A stretch of DNA of 64,000 bases from Platanthera guangdongensis (Eukaryota > Streptophyta > Magnoliopsida > Asparagales > Orchidaceae): assembly GCA_039583875.1 (NCBI GenBank), contig CM077166.1, forward strand, positions 85,124,564 through 85,188,563, in the 5' to 3' direction. Every line of letters starts with the position of its first letter. Positions within the stretch are counted from its first letter, which is position 1. Position numbers and translations under genes: made by a program. Positions 22,184-33,103 of the stretch are shown piece after piece. The notes under the pieces are model-generated. The model was not told the origin of the DNA and made no database searches. It worked only from the letters and a program-made list of their open reading frames with translations.

Positions 22184-24501
22184 CAGATATCACGTGTGCT
22201 GAAGCTTGAGCGTCATCTCTAGTCAACACATTAAGCTTGCCCTTCCCTTTGTCCACGATTCGCGAGGGCGGCGGCAAGGTCTGCAGAGGAACCGCTGAAG
22301 TCACGGTTTGAGAGCTTGGGCAGTCAGCCCTACGATGGCCTCTCTGCCCACAGAGAAAACAACACCCAGTTTTCCTGAAACACCGGGCCGCCTCATGACC
22401 GGGCTTAGAGCAGAAAGAGCATACCGGGATAACCTTGGGTGCATCCTGAATCGCACTAATCCTCGACTGCTCCTGCGTCTCGAGCCTCTTGAAACACTTT
22501 TCGAACGGATGACCTCGCTTGCCGCAGAAGCTACAGTGCCCCATACCCCTCTTCCTTGAGTCCGAGTGTGATGCCTTTGAGCTCTCTCGATCGTCCAACT
22601 TCCTCTTATCACTCTTCACCTGTTGTCCACGATTCTTTATCTTTTCAATAGACTCGGCCTTCAAAGCGGCCTCCACTGCTTCAGCATAAGTTCCCGACCC
22701 ATAAGCACTAGCCCACTGCTGGATGTCGCCAGTGAGACCACTCAAAAACCGCTTAACCCTTCCTTCCTCAGAAGCCACCAATTCTGGGGCGAACCTGCTC
22801 AACTTGCTGAATTCAATCTCATACTCACTGACGGTGAGCTGCCTCTGCTTCAGATGCAAGAAGCTGTTCATCAATCGGTCGCGCTCAACCGAAGGGAGAA
22901 ACTTCTTAAGCAACATGGCTTTAAACACTGTTGAGACTATATTATCCAGCAGGACACGTGTTGTGTGGGACCGCATCTTTGGGCATTCCCCACCGCGTTC
23001 CTGGTCTGGTTGTTGACCCCGGTGGGTCCCCGTGTGGCGGATTATCCCCGCGGTCCTGCGGTTGGGGTTAGTCCCACATCGCCTGCAGAGGCGGTCCTTT
23101 GGTGTTTATGTACCCCCGTCCCCCCTTACTATAACCTCGGGGTTTTGGTAAGATGTGGGGTGACGGGTGGCTTTAACATGGTATCAGAGCCAGGTTGTCC
23201 TGCTGCGGGGGTGTGTTGAGACTATATTATCCAGCAGGACACGTGTTGTGTGGGACCGCATCTTTGGGCATTCCCCACCGCGTTCCTGGTCTGGTTGTTG
23301 ACCCCGGTGGGTCCCCGTGTGGCGGATTATCCCCGCGGTCCTGCGGTTGGGGTTAGTCCCACATCGCCTGCAGTAGGCGATCCTTTGTGTTCATGTACCT
23401 CCGTCCCCCCTTACCATAACTTCGGGGTTTTGGGAAGATGTGTGGTGACGGGTGGTTTCCACATGGTATCAGAGGGAGGTTGTCCTGCTGCGGGGGTGTG
23501 TTGAGACTATATTATCCAGCAGGACACGTGTTGTGTGGGACCGCATCTTTGGGCATTCCCCACCGCGTTCCTGGTCTGGTTGTTGACCCCGGTGGGTCCC
23601 CGTGTGGCGGATTATCCCCGCGGTCCTGCGGTTGGGGTTAGTCCCACATCGCCTGCAGAGGCGGTCCTTTGGTGTTTATGTACCCCCGTCCCCCTTACTA
23701 TAACCTCGGGGTTTTGGTAAGATGTGGGGTGACGGGTGTACATAAACACCAAAGGACCGCCTCTGCAGGCGATGTGGGACTAACCCCAACCGCAGGACCG
23801 CGGGGATAATCCGCCACACGGGGACCCACCGGGGTCAACAACCAGACCAGGAACGCGGTGGGGAATGCCCAAAGATGCGGTCCCACACAACACGTGTCCT
23901 GCTGGATAATATAGTCTCAACACACCCCCGCAGCAGGACAACCTCCCTCTGATACCATGTGGAAACCACCCGTCACCACACATCTTCCCAAAACCCGAAG
24001 TTATGGTAAGGGGGGACGGAGGTACATGAACACAAAGGATCCCTCGACAAAACTTTCCTTCTCCCTGATCCACCAACCTTTTGCCAGTCCCTTCAATTGA
24101 TAAGCAGCCACCATCACCTTCGAAGCTTCGGAGATGCCTGAATAGAAGAACATCTCCTCCATGCCGATCACCCAATCATCCAAGGCCATGAAGTCTGCCC
24201 TACCATCATAGGTAGGAGGTCCCAAACGCTGGAAGTGGGAAATGAAGTTCATCTCCGGTGGCAATGCCACTGGAGGCGCCAAAGGAGCAGGAATAGCTGG
24301 ACTCACCACCGGTTCTTGCGCGACAGGTTGCTGCACCGCGGCAGCAGACACCAGGGACTGAATTTTAGTCTGCATCGCGTCTATCTGCCTAGACAAGGCC
24401 TCATTGCTCTGACGCAGACTTTCGATCACAGACGTGCTCTGACCACCAGAAGACTCTCCCTCAGGCTGGGGAGTCGATCGCGTTGCTCTCCCACGACGCA
24501 T
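22184..24501 (-). pseudogene. gag of element C, interrupted by a TRIM cluster
   Basis: The start is placed at 24,501 (MRRGRATRSTPQPEG), as in related elements, although the frame is open further upstream. The N-terminal part ends in LKGLAKGWWIREKESFVEG. After the insert (22,929-24,041) the capsid resumes as FKAMLLKKFLPSVERDRLMN, TVSEYEIEFSKLSRFAPELV. Three zinc knuckles follow: CSFCGKRGHPFEKC, CSFCSKPGHEAARC and CFLCGQRGHRRADC. All Cys and His are present. Without the insert the two halves are out of frame by 2 nt and lack a short stretch, so some bases were lost at the insertion. Three knuckles are more than the usual one or two. Confidence 0.85.
22929..24041 (+). mobile_element. Rearranged TRIM (miniature LTR retrotransposon) cluster
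   Basis: The unit is a 250-bp LTR (TGTTGAGAC...ACA) plus only 35 bp of interior, made of a tRNA-Met primer site TGGTATCAGAG and a polypurine tract GCTGCGGGGGTG. The order is LTR 22,929-23,178, interior 23,179-23,213, LTR 23,214-23,463, interior 23,464-23,498, LTR 23,499-23,738 (cut). An inverted partial LTR (23,739-23,922), inverted interior (23,923-23,957) and inverted partial LTR (23,958-24,041) follow. No protein is encoded. Flanks AACAC and CCTCG do not match, so no TSD remains. The right-hand inverted part resembles the second LTR (TTCCACA end) more than the first. Confidence 0.88.
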
Positions 24502-25194
24502 GTCTACAAGATAGATGGACATCAACTCAAAAACCGGCTTAAGGCACTTAAGCCAAGCAGACACGAAAAATATATCCCGGATCATTTTGGAACGGAAAAG
24601 AAATTTATCTGCTATTGCTGCTACCTTGCTCTGGAATTCCATGAAACAATGCTATGAACTTAACTAGGACGATATGAATGTATGACATGAGTGCATGAAC
24701 ATTTAAATTTCTTTTCAAATCATGTGTGTACATATGTCATCTGGTATGTATTTAACTTGGCACGCATGCTTATGCGATGATATGATTGTATGCAGTGCTA
24801 TGCATTCTAGAAAGAGGCCTTAATGCATGTTATGAGCGGAGTACACATGCAATGTTATGCATCCCATACTACATAACATTACATGTAACGAAAAAAAGAA
24901 AACGTGCTAATGGTCATTCATGTAATGGTGGTTATGCATCCCATACTACATAACCGTCACATGTCACCTCCTATGATGGATCCATATACAACACATATTA
25001 TGCATCCCATACTACATAATATGCCTTGTATACTTCTTATTATGCTATGAGTGTAGTGACTGAGCTTCGGTCAAGACATACCGATGACATATCAGTGTGT
25101 GTAAACAATGAAATGATCGCTTGAGGTTCTGCTTAGGGTAGCAGTCGTTCGGCTCACTCGCCAAACCACCCAACTACCTTTTTCACAGAACCTC
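24502..25194 (-). other. 5' leader of element C with three stem-loops
   Basis: Non-coding leader between the primer site and gag. Three copies of the same 12-nt loop, TAGTATGGGATG on the coding strand, are each closed by a different perfect stem at 24,851-24,880, 24,930-24,955 and 24,995-25,022. The stems are AATGTTATG, GGTTATG and ATATTATG with their complements, so pairs vary together while the loop stays fixed. Similar loops occur in D and E. Confidence 0.75.
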
Positions 25195-25206
25195 GCTCTG
25201 ATACCA
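25195..25206 (-). other. Primer-binding site of element C (tRNA-iMet)
   Basis: The coding strand reads TGGTATCAGAGC two bases after the LTR end. Confidence 0.92.
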
Positions 25207-25208
25207 AC

Positions 25209-26861
25209 TGTCACAACCCGCATTTTCCCAGCATTTAAAGCACTATCAGAGTAGGGGAAACTACGCATTGTGATGCCACGTCACGTAGGGGACATCTACT
25301 GACGTTAAGGCAACTCATCGTCTCTCGCAACTTATAGAAATCGTTTTTTTTAAACTCAAAATGATCCAAATATAATTTATGCACAATATGCGAAGCCGTG
25401 TCCCTCGGCTAGGTGGATCAACTAGTCCACGGTTTGAAAATATAGTTTTACGCAGTGGAAAAATACTTAATTTATTCATTTGGTGACCTAAATGCTCGTG
25501 TAGACCAAGTGAGGTGCACCATGCAGTATCAGATGTCTAGATTTACTGTACATAAAAGTAGATTTATCATGCGCAGAAAGTAATGAGGTTAACATTTCAA
25601 ATTATGGTATGCAATGCTCCAACTGCCTTAGCATATCTAAGCAAGGGGGCTCCCAAGCCAAGCCATAACTAATCGTTCCAGAACAAGTGTCCAAAAGCAA
25701 TCAAAGAGTAGCAGCAGCAAGGTAGCAGAAAGTTTAACAAAGCGGCACCATGGGCGTCAACACCTGACACGAACCCATGGGTCGGCAATCTCATAGGAAA
25801 CCCTACCCCAAGAGGGTCAGAAAATAGCAACTGACGCAGCTCCCCACTAACACCTGCTATAGTCCAGAACCTGAGGCATTCAAAGAAAGAACACCTCAGA
25901 AACAAGTTACAAACGACGAAGAAAAACAGGAAAGTAAGAAACCTCCGCGAGACCGGAGGGAAACATTAGCTGCAAGGGTCAGGTTAAACAAAACTAGTCA
26001 TATCTAGCAATAAAAATCAATCGGAAAAGAGCCCGCCAAAAGATGAGTGGAGACGGACAAAATCAAACTCACCACAGACAAATAACATTCATTTGAGATC
26101 ATTAATCTTATTCAAATTAAAGAGACTGATCAGCTCATCAGAAAACAAAAGAGAAACTGTGCGGGGATAATACCATCACACATCGTCACAGCCCTCAGAG
26201 CATCGCACCGGTGGCACCGCTAACATCGTGTACAACCTCCAACAGATTTATCATTTTAAAAGAGCATCGCACCGGTGGCACCGCCAACATCGTGTACGAC
26301 CTCCAACAACTTATCATTTTCTGACTCAACAAAGGCAAGAGATAAGGCCTACCAGATAATAATTTAGGATTTTAAGAAACAAGATATGATATTGTAATGA
26401 GAAAGGGCTAAACGAACAAAAAAGAACTTAACATTTGAAAACTCGCTAGGAGCATAAAGGAGAAAAAAGAAAACGTAACAAAAGGGAGAAGAGCAAGATC
26501 ACCACTTGCCTCAACCACCCGAAACCGCACTTCGGAAGGCACCACGACGCAGATCGGCCCTAGCGAAGGCGAGAAAAAGAAATCTACAACATTAAGGTCG
26601 AAACGGAAGATTAGGGCCAAAAACCCTAACGGAGAAATTCCATGAAAGTAGAAATACTCACCACGACTGCGTAGATCTCGGCGAGAACTTTCTGAATCTA
26701 TGCTCGGCTCGCGATTCCGAGCACCGGAGCTCCGTCGGCGGCGGTCGGAAGGCTCCCGAAAAAAAGGAATTCGCTGCACTGCTTCGGCCGAAAAGAACAG
26801 GGGAAAGGAAATGGGGGGCTCGTTTCTTGCTTCGGGAGGAGAAAAAAACCTTATAGTATAT

Positions 26862-26892
<31 letters not shown>

Positions 26893-27519
26893 AAATTTTA
26901 TAAAGGTTTAAAACCAAAGAAAAAACAAGGATGGCTCAGAGATCTCTGAGCTGAGCTCGGAGATCTCTGAGCTGAGCTCGGAGATCTCTGAGCTCGGAGA
27001 TCTCTGAGCTCGGAGATCTCTGAGCTCCGCTCGGAGATCTCTGAGCGCAGAAAATCTAAAAAGGGGAAATTTAGTTAAAATTTCTATACTATTACGAAGA
27101 CCCAAACGCACGCCAAAACGGACGAAATTCGCGTCCCAGGCGAATGTCGACGCTACGAACCCAACGACGAAGTCGGAATCAAAATCCGACGCACCGAACT
27201 CGAGTTATGGCCTAACGAAGTTACGGTAATTTTTTTAATTATCCGAATTTCAAACGTGGGCCGAGACTCCAAAAAAAAACAAAGCTCGGATTGCGACGAA
27301 ACTCGACGAGCAAGTCAGAAATTATATAACTCAGCTTCCCGATGTAAAAGAAATTTCGGTTCCGACGCATATCCCAAAATCTAGCCGGTCAAACCTAACG
27401 GACGCCAAAAAAAACACAAACGGCGTCGCACCGTCAACTCACGGACACGTAACGCCCTTCCGCTATTATGACGTCAGCAGACAAAAGAATAATAATAGGA
27501 AAAAACCGGGGGCGTTACA
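25209..27519 (-). repeat. 5' LTR of element C
   Basis: Partner of 16,300-18,630. It has six rather than seven copies of the GAGATCTC array and a different ATT/AAT microsatellite length. Confidence 0.92.
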
Positions 27520-27535
27520 GCCGGGCCGCAAAAAT

Positions 27536-27653
27536 AGGTGCAACACAAGGACTTCCCAGGAGGTCAACCATCCCAGTACAACTCTCGCCCAAGCACGCTT
27601 AACTGCGAAGTTCTAATACGATCCGACGCTCTAGTGATGGTATGCTCGCACAC
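27536..27653 (-). rRNA. 5S rRNA gene-like unit I
   Basis: The minus strand carries the 5S sequence from a start near TGTGCGAGCATACC to GTTGCACC. It includes GTTAAGCGTGCTTGGGCGAG and the C-box-like TTGACCTCCTGGGAAGTCC with one change. A T5 run follows the 3' end (Pol III terminator). Scattered substitutions at CpG-type positions suggest an inactive copy. Element C inserted 12 bp beyond its 3' end. Confidence 0.88.
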
Positions 27654-28277
27654 GTTGGAATACTCCGACATATTATATTTAAGTCAAGCTCCTCTACACA
27701 CGATCTTTCAGTTTGTAGAGTCCATTTCCATTCAGATTAAGCAATTTTGGCAGCTCCAAATTTTACGCATGACAACAACCAGGTTGCCACGCCTCCGCCT
27801 ATACGCGAGATGTCCAAAATAGGAAAGTGGCGGCGATTTCACCACGTGAGCGCTAAGTTATGTTGCGGTCATTACTGTATTCTTGGAAGTGTGTCATGAA
27901 TCCTTCGTCGGCATATCCATTAGGATGGAATTGACGAAAGGAAAACATTGGGATAAACTTTAAATGAAGTTGAATATGCACGATCTGAGGTCACAGAATG
28001 AGTTTGAATTTGTTCTCCTGATTATCCGGTGGATGGACAACTCCGTGAGCTTTCCGAAAGGGTATTATGCGCGAAAATCACACGGTCTGATCCAAAGTTA
28101 TGGTCGTTTGAAGTTCCTTGCATTTGGAAACTAAGACATGCCTTTCTTTTGATTTCATGCTCATCGCCTGCGCAGGATACCAAGACCGCGTGGGCTGTAA
28201 CCTCGTGCCCCCGTTCGTTGAGAGTGAGCATTCGCCTCAGGTAAATATGGGCTTTCAAGCAGCCGAGCGGCAAAAAA

Positions 28278-28395
28278 TGCGGGCAACACGAGGACTTCCT
28301 AGGAGGTCACCAATCCCCATGCTACTCTCGCCCTACCACGCTTAACTGCATAGTTCTAATGTGATCTGGTGCTCTAGTGCTGGTATGGTCATACA
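28278..28395 (-). rRNA. 5S rRNA gene-like unit II
   Basis: 118 nt matching plant 5S with changes in the C-box region (GGGGATTGGTGACC) and in GTGGTAGGGCGAG. A T6 terminator run follows. The upstream TATA-like AAATAAAATGTGTC lies about 25-30 nt before the start, as in the other units. Probably inactive. Confidence 0.85.
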
Positions 28396-29062
28396 TGTTG
28401 GAATAGTCCGACACATTTTATTTATGCCAAGCTTCCTGACACAGATGTTTCGGTTTTCGAGCTCCGATTCCTTTCGAATTAACCAATTTTGGCGCCTCAA
28501 ATTTTCACACGTGGCAACGACCGAATCGCCATGTCGCCGCCTCTACGTGGGATCTCCGAAATGGGGAAGTGGCAGCGATTTGGCCACGTGACAGCAAAGT
28601 TATGTCACAGTCATAAATGTATTCTTGGAAGTGTTTCCCGAAGCCTTCGTCAGCATATCCACAAGGACAAAATTGACAAAAGCAAAACACTGCGATTGGC
28701 TATAAATAGTGTATAATATATGCCATCTGAGGTCGAAAAATGAGCGCGAACGGGTTCACCCGCTTCTCCAGTCGATGAACAACTCCAAGATCTTTATAAA
28801 ATGGTATTGTGTGAGAAAATCGGAGTGTCTGGTCAAAAGTTATGGCCTGTTGAAGTGCCTCGCATTTGGAAACTAAGACGCGCCTTTCTTTTAATTTCAT
28901 GGTTATCTCCTGCGCAGGATGTTAAATTCGCATGCCCGTTCTTTTGATTCCTGAAAATTTCGCCCAGCCCGTGTGGGCGGTAATCTTAGGACCGTGTTTG
29001 TAGATAGTGAGCGTTCGCCACTGGTAAAAATGGGCATTCATGCAGCCGAGCGGCAAAAACAA

Positions 29063-29181
29063 TGGGTGCAACATGAGAACTTCCTATGAGGTCACCCATC
29101 CCAGTACTAGTCTCGCCCAAGCACGCTTAACTGTGGAGTTCTGATGTGATCTGGTGCTCTAGTGCTGCTATGGTCGCACAC
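29063..29181 (-). rRNA. 5S rRNA gene-like unit III
   Basis: The internal control region is largely kept (GTTAAGCGTGCTTGGGCGAG, GGATGGGTGACCTCATAGG) with a few substitutions. A T5 run follows the 3' end. The spacing to unit II is about 785 bp. Confidence 0.86.
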
Positions 29182-29844
29182 GTTAGAATAGTCTGACATA
29201 TTCTATTTTAGCCAAGCTCGCCAGCGCCCGATGTTTCAGTTTTCGGTCTCCAATTCCTTTCGGATTATCCAATTTTGGCAGCTTAAATTTTCACGCGCAG
29301 CAATGGCCGGGTCGCCACGCCACCGCCTCTACGAGGGATCTCCGAAATGGGGAAGTGGCTGTGATTTCATCGTGTGAGCGCGAAGTTATGTCGCGGTCAT
29401 TACTGTATTCTTGGAAGTGTTTCCCGAAGCCTTCGTCGGCATATCCACTAGGACGAAATTGACAAAAGCAAAGCATTGTGATAACCTTTAAACAAAGTTG
29501 AATATACGTGATCTGATGTCGCGAAATGAGCTCGAACAGGTTCACCTGTTTCTCCAGTGGATGGACAACTCTGAGAGATTTCCGAAATGGTATTGTGCGC
29601 AAAAATCAGAAGGTCTGATCAGAAGTTATGGCCATTTGAAGTGCCTTGTATTTGGAAACTAAGATGACCTTTCTTTTGATTTCATGCTCATCGCTTGGGC
29701 AGGATGTTAAGTACGCGTTCCCGTTCTGTTGATTCCGAAAATTCTGCCTAGCCCCCGTGGGCGGTACTCTAGGGCCTACGTTGGTTGAGAGAACGCATTC
29801 ATCGAAGTTAAAAATGGGCATTCAGGAAGCCGAGCGGCAAAAAA

Positions 29845-29963
29845 TGTGTACAATAGGAGGACTTCTCGAGAGGTCACCCATCTCAGTACTACTCTCTACC
29901 AAGAACTCTTAACTGCGGATATCTGATGGGATTCAGTGCTATAGTGCTGGTATGGTTGCACAT
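29845..29963 (-). pseudogene. 5S rRNA pseudogene unit IV
   Basis: More diverged than its neighbours: the control region reads GTTAAGAGTTCTTGGTAGAG and the 3' part CTCTCGAGAAGTCCTCCTAT, so the pairing partners are lost. A T6 run follows. Confidence 0.82.
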
Positions 29964-30612
29964 GTTGGAATACTTCGACACATTTTATTTAAGATAAGCT
30001 CCCCGAAGGAAGATCTTTTGGTATGCGGGCTCTGTCTCCATTTAGATTAATCAATTTTGGCAGTTCAAATTTTCACGCGTGGCAACAGCCGGATCGCTAT
30101 GCCGCCGCCTCTACGCGGGATCTCCAAAATGGGGAAGTGGCATCGATTTTACCGCGTGAGCATGAAGTTTTGTCGCGGTCATTACAATATTCTTCAAAGT
30201 GTTTCCCGAACCCTTCGCCGACATATCCATTAGGACAAAATTGACGAAAGGAAAACACTGGGATAACCTTTGAAAGGAGTTCAATATGCTCGATTTGAGG
30301 TTGCGAAACGAGCTCAGATGGGTTCTCCCGGTTCTCCAGTGGATGGGAAACTCTGAGAGCTTTTCGAAATGGTATTGTGGGCGAAAATCAGAGGGTCTGA
30401 TCAAAAGTAATGGCCATTTGAAGTGCCTTGCATTTGGAAACTAAGATGCGCCATTCTTTTCATTTTATGCTCTTCGCCTGTGCAAGATGTAACGTCCCGA
30501 ATCGCTCTAGGCCCCTAGTGTGTGTGTTTTGAGTCAGGAGGGTTGACTCGAGTCCTGAGAAGTGCCGGGAATTGGACTGCACTTGTGGAGACATGGAGAA
30601 ATCAGTGTAAAA

Positions 30613-31075
30613 AGACATGGGTAGCGACACGGGTAGCGACACGAGCGTGTCCCTACCCGTGTGCGTCGAGTTGAGCTCGACGAGCCGTGTCGAGATCGTC
30701 GAACTGTGTCGACACCAGGTGACACGGGTAGTGACACGGCCGTGTCCCTACCCGTGTGCGTCGAGATGATCTCGACGAAGCATGTCGAGATCGTCGAGAT
30801 GCGTCGAGATAGTCGAGCGGGGGACACGGGTAGTGACACAGGGTGTGTCCCTACCCGTGTGCGTCGAGTTGAGCTCGACGAGAAGTGTCGAGATGCAACC
30901 CGAGAAGTACACGGCCAATGACACGGCCAGGCACACGGCCGTGTCATGTGAACACGGGTCGGGACACGGGCGTGTCCCTACCCGTGTCAAACATTGAACC
31001 GACATGGAAACCGCCACGGCCGTTTCGCGGAAGCAGGACACGGGTACGGACACGGCCGTGTCCCTACCCGTGTCA
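30613..31075. repeat. Hairpin cluster GACACGGGTAG / CTACCCGTGTC in U3 of element D
   Basis: Five to six imperfect palindromes join ACACGGGTAGTGACACGG to CCGTGTCCCTACCCGTGT. Interspersed are dyads of the form GTCGAGTTGAGCTCGAC (30,665-30,681 and 30,863-30,879) and GTCGAGATGATCTCGAC (30,760-30,776). The cluster ends just before the TATA-like box. The copy in the other LTR is at 38,775-39,236. Confidence 0.85.
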
Positions 31076-31082
31076 TATTTTG

Positions 31083-31090
31083 TTTATAAG
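31083..31090 (+). promoter_or_regulatory. TATA-like box, 5' LTR of element D
   Basis: TTTATAAG right after the palindrome cluster. The leader begins downstream at AAAACCCTAGCC-like sequence. Confidence 0.55.
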
Positions 31091-32411
31091 GGGGAGATAA
31101 AACCCTAGCCGTTTTTCATTCTCATTTCCTTCCCCTATTTCCTGTGAGAGCTCCTGGTGAGAGGAAACTGCAGGAGCAAGTTCTACCGAAGGGGATCCGC
31201 CATCGCCGTGAAAGAGAAGATGCCGCCAAGGAGAACTACGCGATCCATGGCCGGAAATGGTGGTACCGCTGGAGCCAACGTGAGTTTCCTACCCTCTCCC
31301 TTGGTGCTAGATCTATAGTTATGTCTTAGGAGAGACATCGACTCAAGAGAGTCTTGATGGAGAGGAGAAGATTTCTAGGTTAGGCCATGTTAGAACTTGT
31401 GTTCTATACTTTAGATCTCTTCAACCCTTCCCCTTTTCTTCAATATGACGATGGGTGGATGGTCTCGTGAGGAGATTATGGCCTTTGAGGTTGAATAAGG
31501 GAGGAGAATATTTCTGGAAAATTTAGGAACGATCGCCTTGAGGAGGAAGACGGTCCGATGCCGTTCATTTTCTTTAAGATGCGCGCAGAATCTGTATTCT
31601 GCGCGCAGCGATCTTCTAGGCCATTTTCTTGTAGGATATGTGCAGATCTGGGCTTTTGGCTAAACACGAAAGTTGTAGCCCTCGGAAATACCTTTCCAAC
31701 GAGTGGTTGCACGACTTCAGGTGATGTCTGTGGCCCCGGGAAAACCTAATCGAGTTTGCTTGTCCGGCAATTCCTGTACACAGAAATTGTGTTTTGTGCG
31801 CAGTGAACTTTGAAGCCGATTTCGAGTAAGTTATTGTCAGATCTGGGTTGTGACCTGAATATGAAAGTTGTAGATCATGGAAATACCTTTCCAACGAGGG
31901 GTTACACGCCTCCACCGGATTCCTGTAACTTCAGGAAACTCCGGTCGAAGTTGCTGTCCAATGCTAATCCTGCGCTGAAATTCTGGGTCTCTACATACAT
32001 TGTGGATTTGAAATTGGTGGATCCAATGTCGCAATTAATTCGTGGTTTTGGTGAAATAATTTTATGTTAACCACCAAAGTGTTATGGATGATAATATTTA
32101 CTGTTTTAGAAATCAATTTATTATTGCAAGATAGCTTGAGGCCTGTTGATTTCCTTATGTTTAATTGGATTGATTTGATAATACTTCGGTAGGTTGCCGT
32201 AAGAGCAAATCTTGTTTATATCATGTTGAAATCACTTGGGATGATATATAGATGGGTAACCCATGGCCATGCATATGTTATATATCAGATTGAATTTAGG
32301 AGTCCAACAATAGTGGGTCGTCTCCTATTGGCATCTTATAGTAAATGTGCAAGTGCGGTGTTGACCGCCACCTGTTCTGGTCGTGTTGAGGTAAGGTGTG
32401 GATGGATGGTT

Positions 32412-32734
32412 GGGCTGTGTCCTCGTGCTCACTCCGAGGCCCCTTCCATGTTATGATGAGGTTGTGAATTGCATGTGGTGTGAGTCGACACGCGGTGTCG
32501 TAATCCTGGGTTAAGGATAGTGTGGCAGGTCTACGGGCTCGCCAGTCGTCACACCGACGGGAGTTGGCAGTTAGACTTGGTCGGTTTGGGCTGTGTCCTC
32601 GGTGTTCACGTCCCGAGGCCCCTTCGACCATGTAAACGGTTGGGCTGTGTCCTCGTGCTTTCTTCCGAGGCCCCTTCCGGGTCACGCAAGGCCAGTTCGG
32701 GCTGTGTTCTTGGTGTACATCTACCCAAGACCCC
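32412..32734 (+). repeat. Four GGGCTGTGT hairpins in the leader of element D
   Basis: Four units begin GGGCTGTGT and contain a short stem closing before CCCC: CCTCG/CGAGG, CCTCGG/CCGAGG, CCTCG/CGAGG and TCTTGG/CCAAGA. The fourth stem differs on both arms and still pairs. The copies in the 3' LTR are at about 40,573-40,896. Confidence 0.7.
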
Positions 32735-33002
32735 GCTGGGCCATAGTACGCATGGGCTCCGCTGTTGTGTTCTTAGCGTTGAGGCGTACGGAGGCCTAGG
32801 TGAAGTAGTGTGATACCCGCCTAGTAGTAGAAGTGCCCGTTCTACTGTCACCGCCTGGCCACGGCGGCTGATGCCTGAGAGGTTAGCTACCTGCTCGAAA
32901 AGTGGGAACTATAGTCTGTGTCGACATAGCAATTGCATGGGTGTGCATGGGTGAGTCATTGCATAGCATTCATAGCATTTCATAACATTGCACAACAAGA
33001 TC

Positions 33003-33103
33003 CTCATCGTATATGTTTGTATGTGCACTCTTATACGATGAGTTACTTTTATGTAACCCGATCCTTAACTTATAAGTTTGTATGGGCATTCTTATAAGTT
33101 AAG
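33003..33103 (+). repeat. Two GTATGGG-loop hairpins in the leader of element D
   Basis: At 33,064-33,103 a 13-bp perfect stem (CTTAACTTATAAG) closes the 14-nt loop TTTGTATGGGCATT. At 33,003-33,042 a different stem (CTCATCGTATA) closes a loop with one G-to-T change. In the 3' LTR (41,165-41,204 and 41,226-41,265) both have 13-bp stems and 14-nt loops with the GTATGGG core. They lie in U5 and so in the 5' leader of the RNA. Confidence 0.78.

Larger units (their letters stand above)
16300..27519 (-). mobile_element. Ty3/gypsy chromovirus element C (complete, inactive)
   Basis: LTRs of 2,331 bp (3') and 2,311 bp (5') start TGTAACGCCCC and end GGTTGTGACA on the coding strand. TSD GCCGG occurs on both sides (16,295-16,299; 27,520-27,524). 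The order on the minus strand is tRNA-Met primer site, gag, protease, RT, RNase H, integrase, chromodomain-like tail and polypurine tract, typical of the Tekay/Del group. The LTRs differ at roughly 20 sites by eye, so it inserted rather recently. Two nonsense codons in pol and a TRIM cluster in gag make it inactive. Confidence 0.93.
27654..30487 (-). repeat. 5S rDNA intergenic spacers (units I-IV)
   Basis: The stretches between the genes are copies of one spacer of about 660 bp: a TTTAAATAAAATGTG promoter-like block, a block around CCACGTGAGCGCGAAGTTATG, a TATTCTTGGAAGTGTTTCCCG block, and the CATGCTCATCGCCTGCGCAGG block that precedes the terminator side. ORFs predicted in them are chance. Total period is about 741-785 bp. 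Confidence 0.88.

Noticed and set aside
23250..23641. Repeated 84-codon frames as a small protein family
   Set aside because: They are translations of the TRIM LTR, which is non-coding and bounded by primer site and polypurine tract.
30534..31053. Several 60-137 codon frames in the U3 of element D
   Set aside because: They are translations of the ACACGGGTAG palindromes and appear in several frames on both strands.
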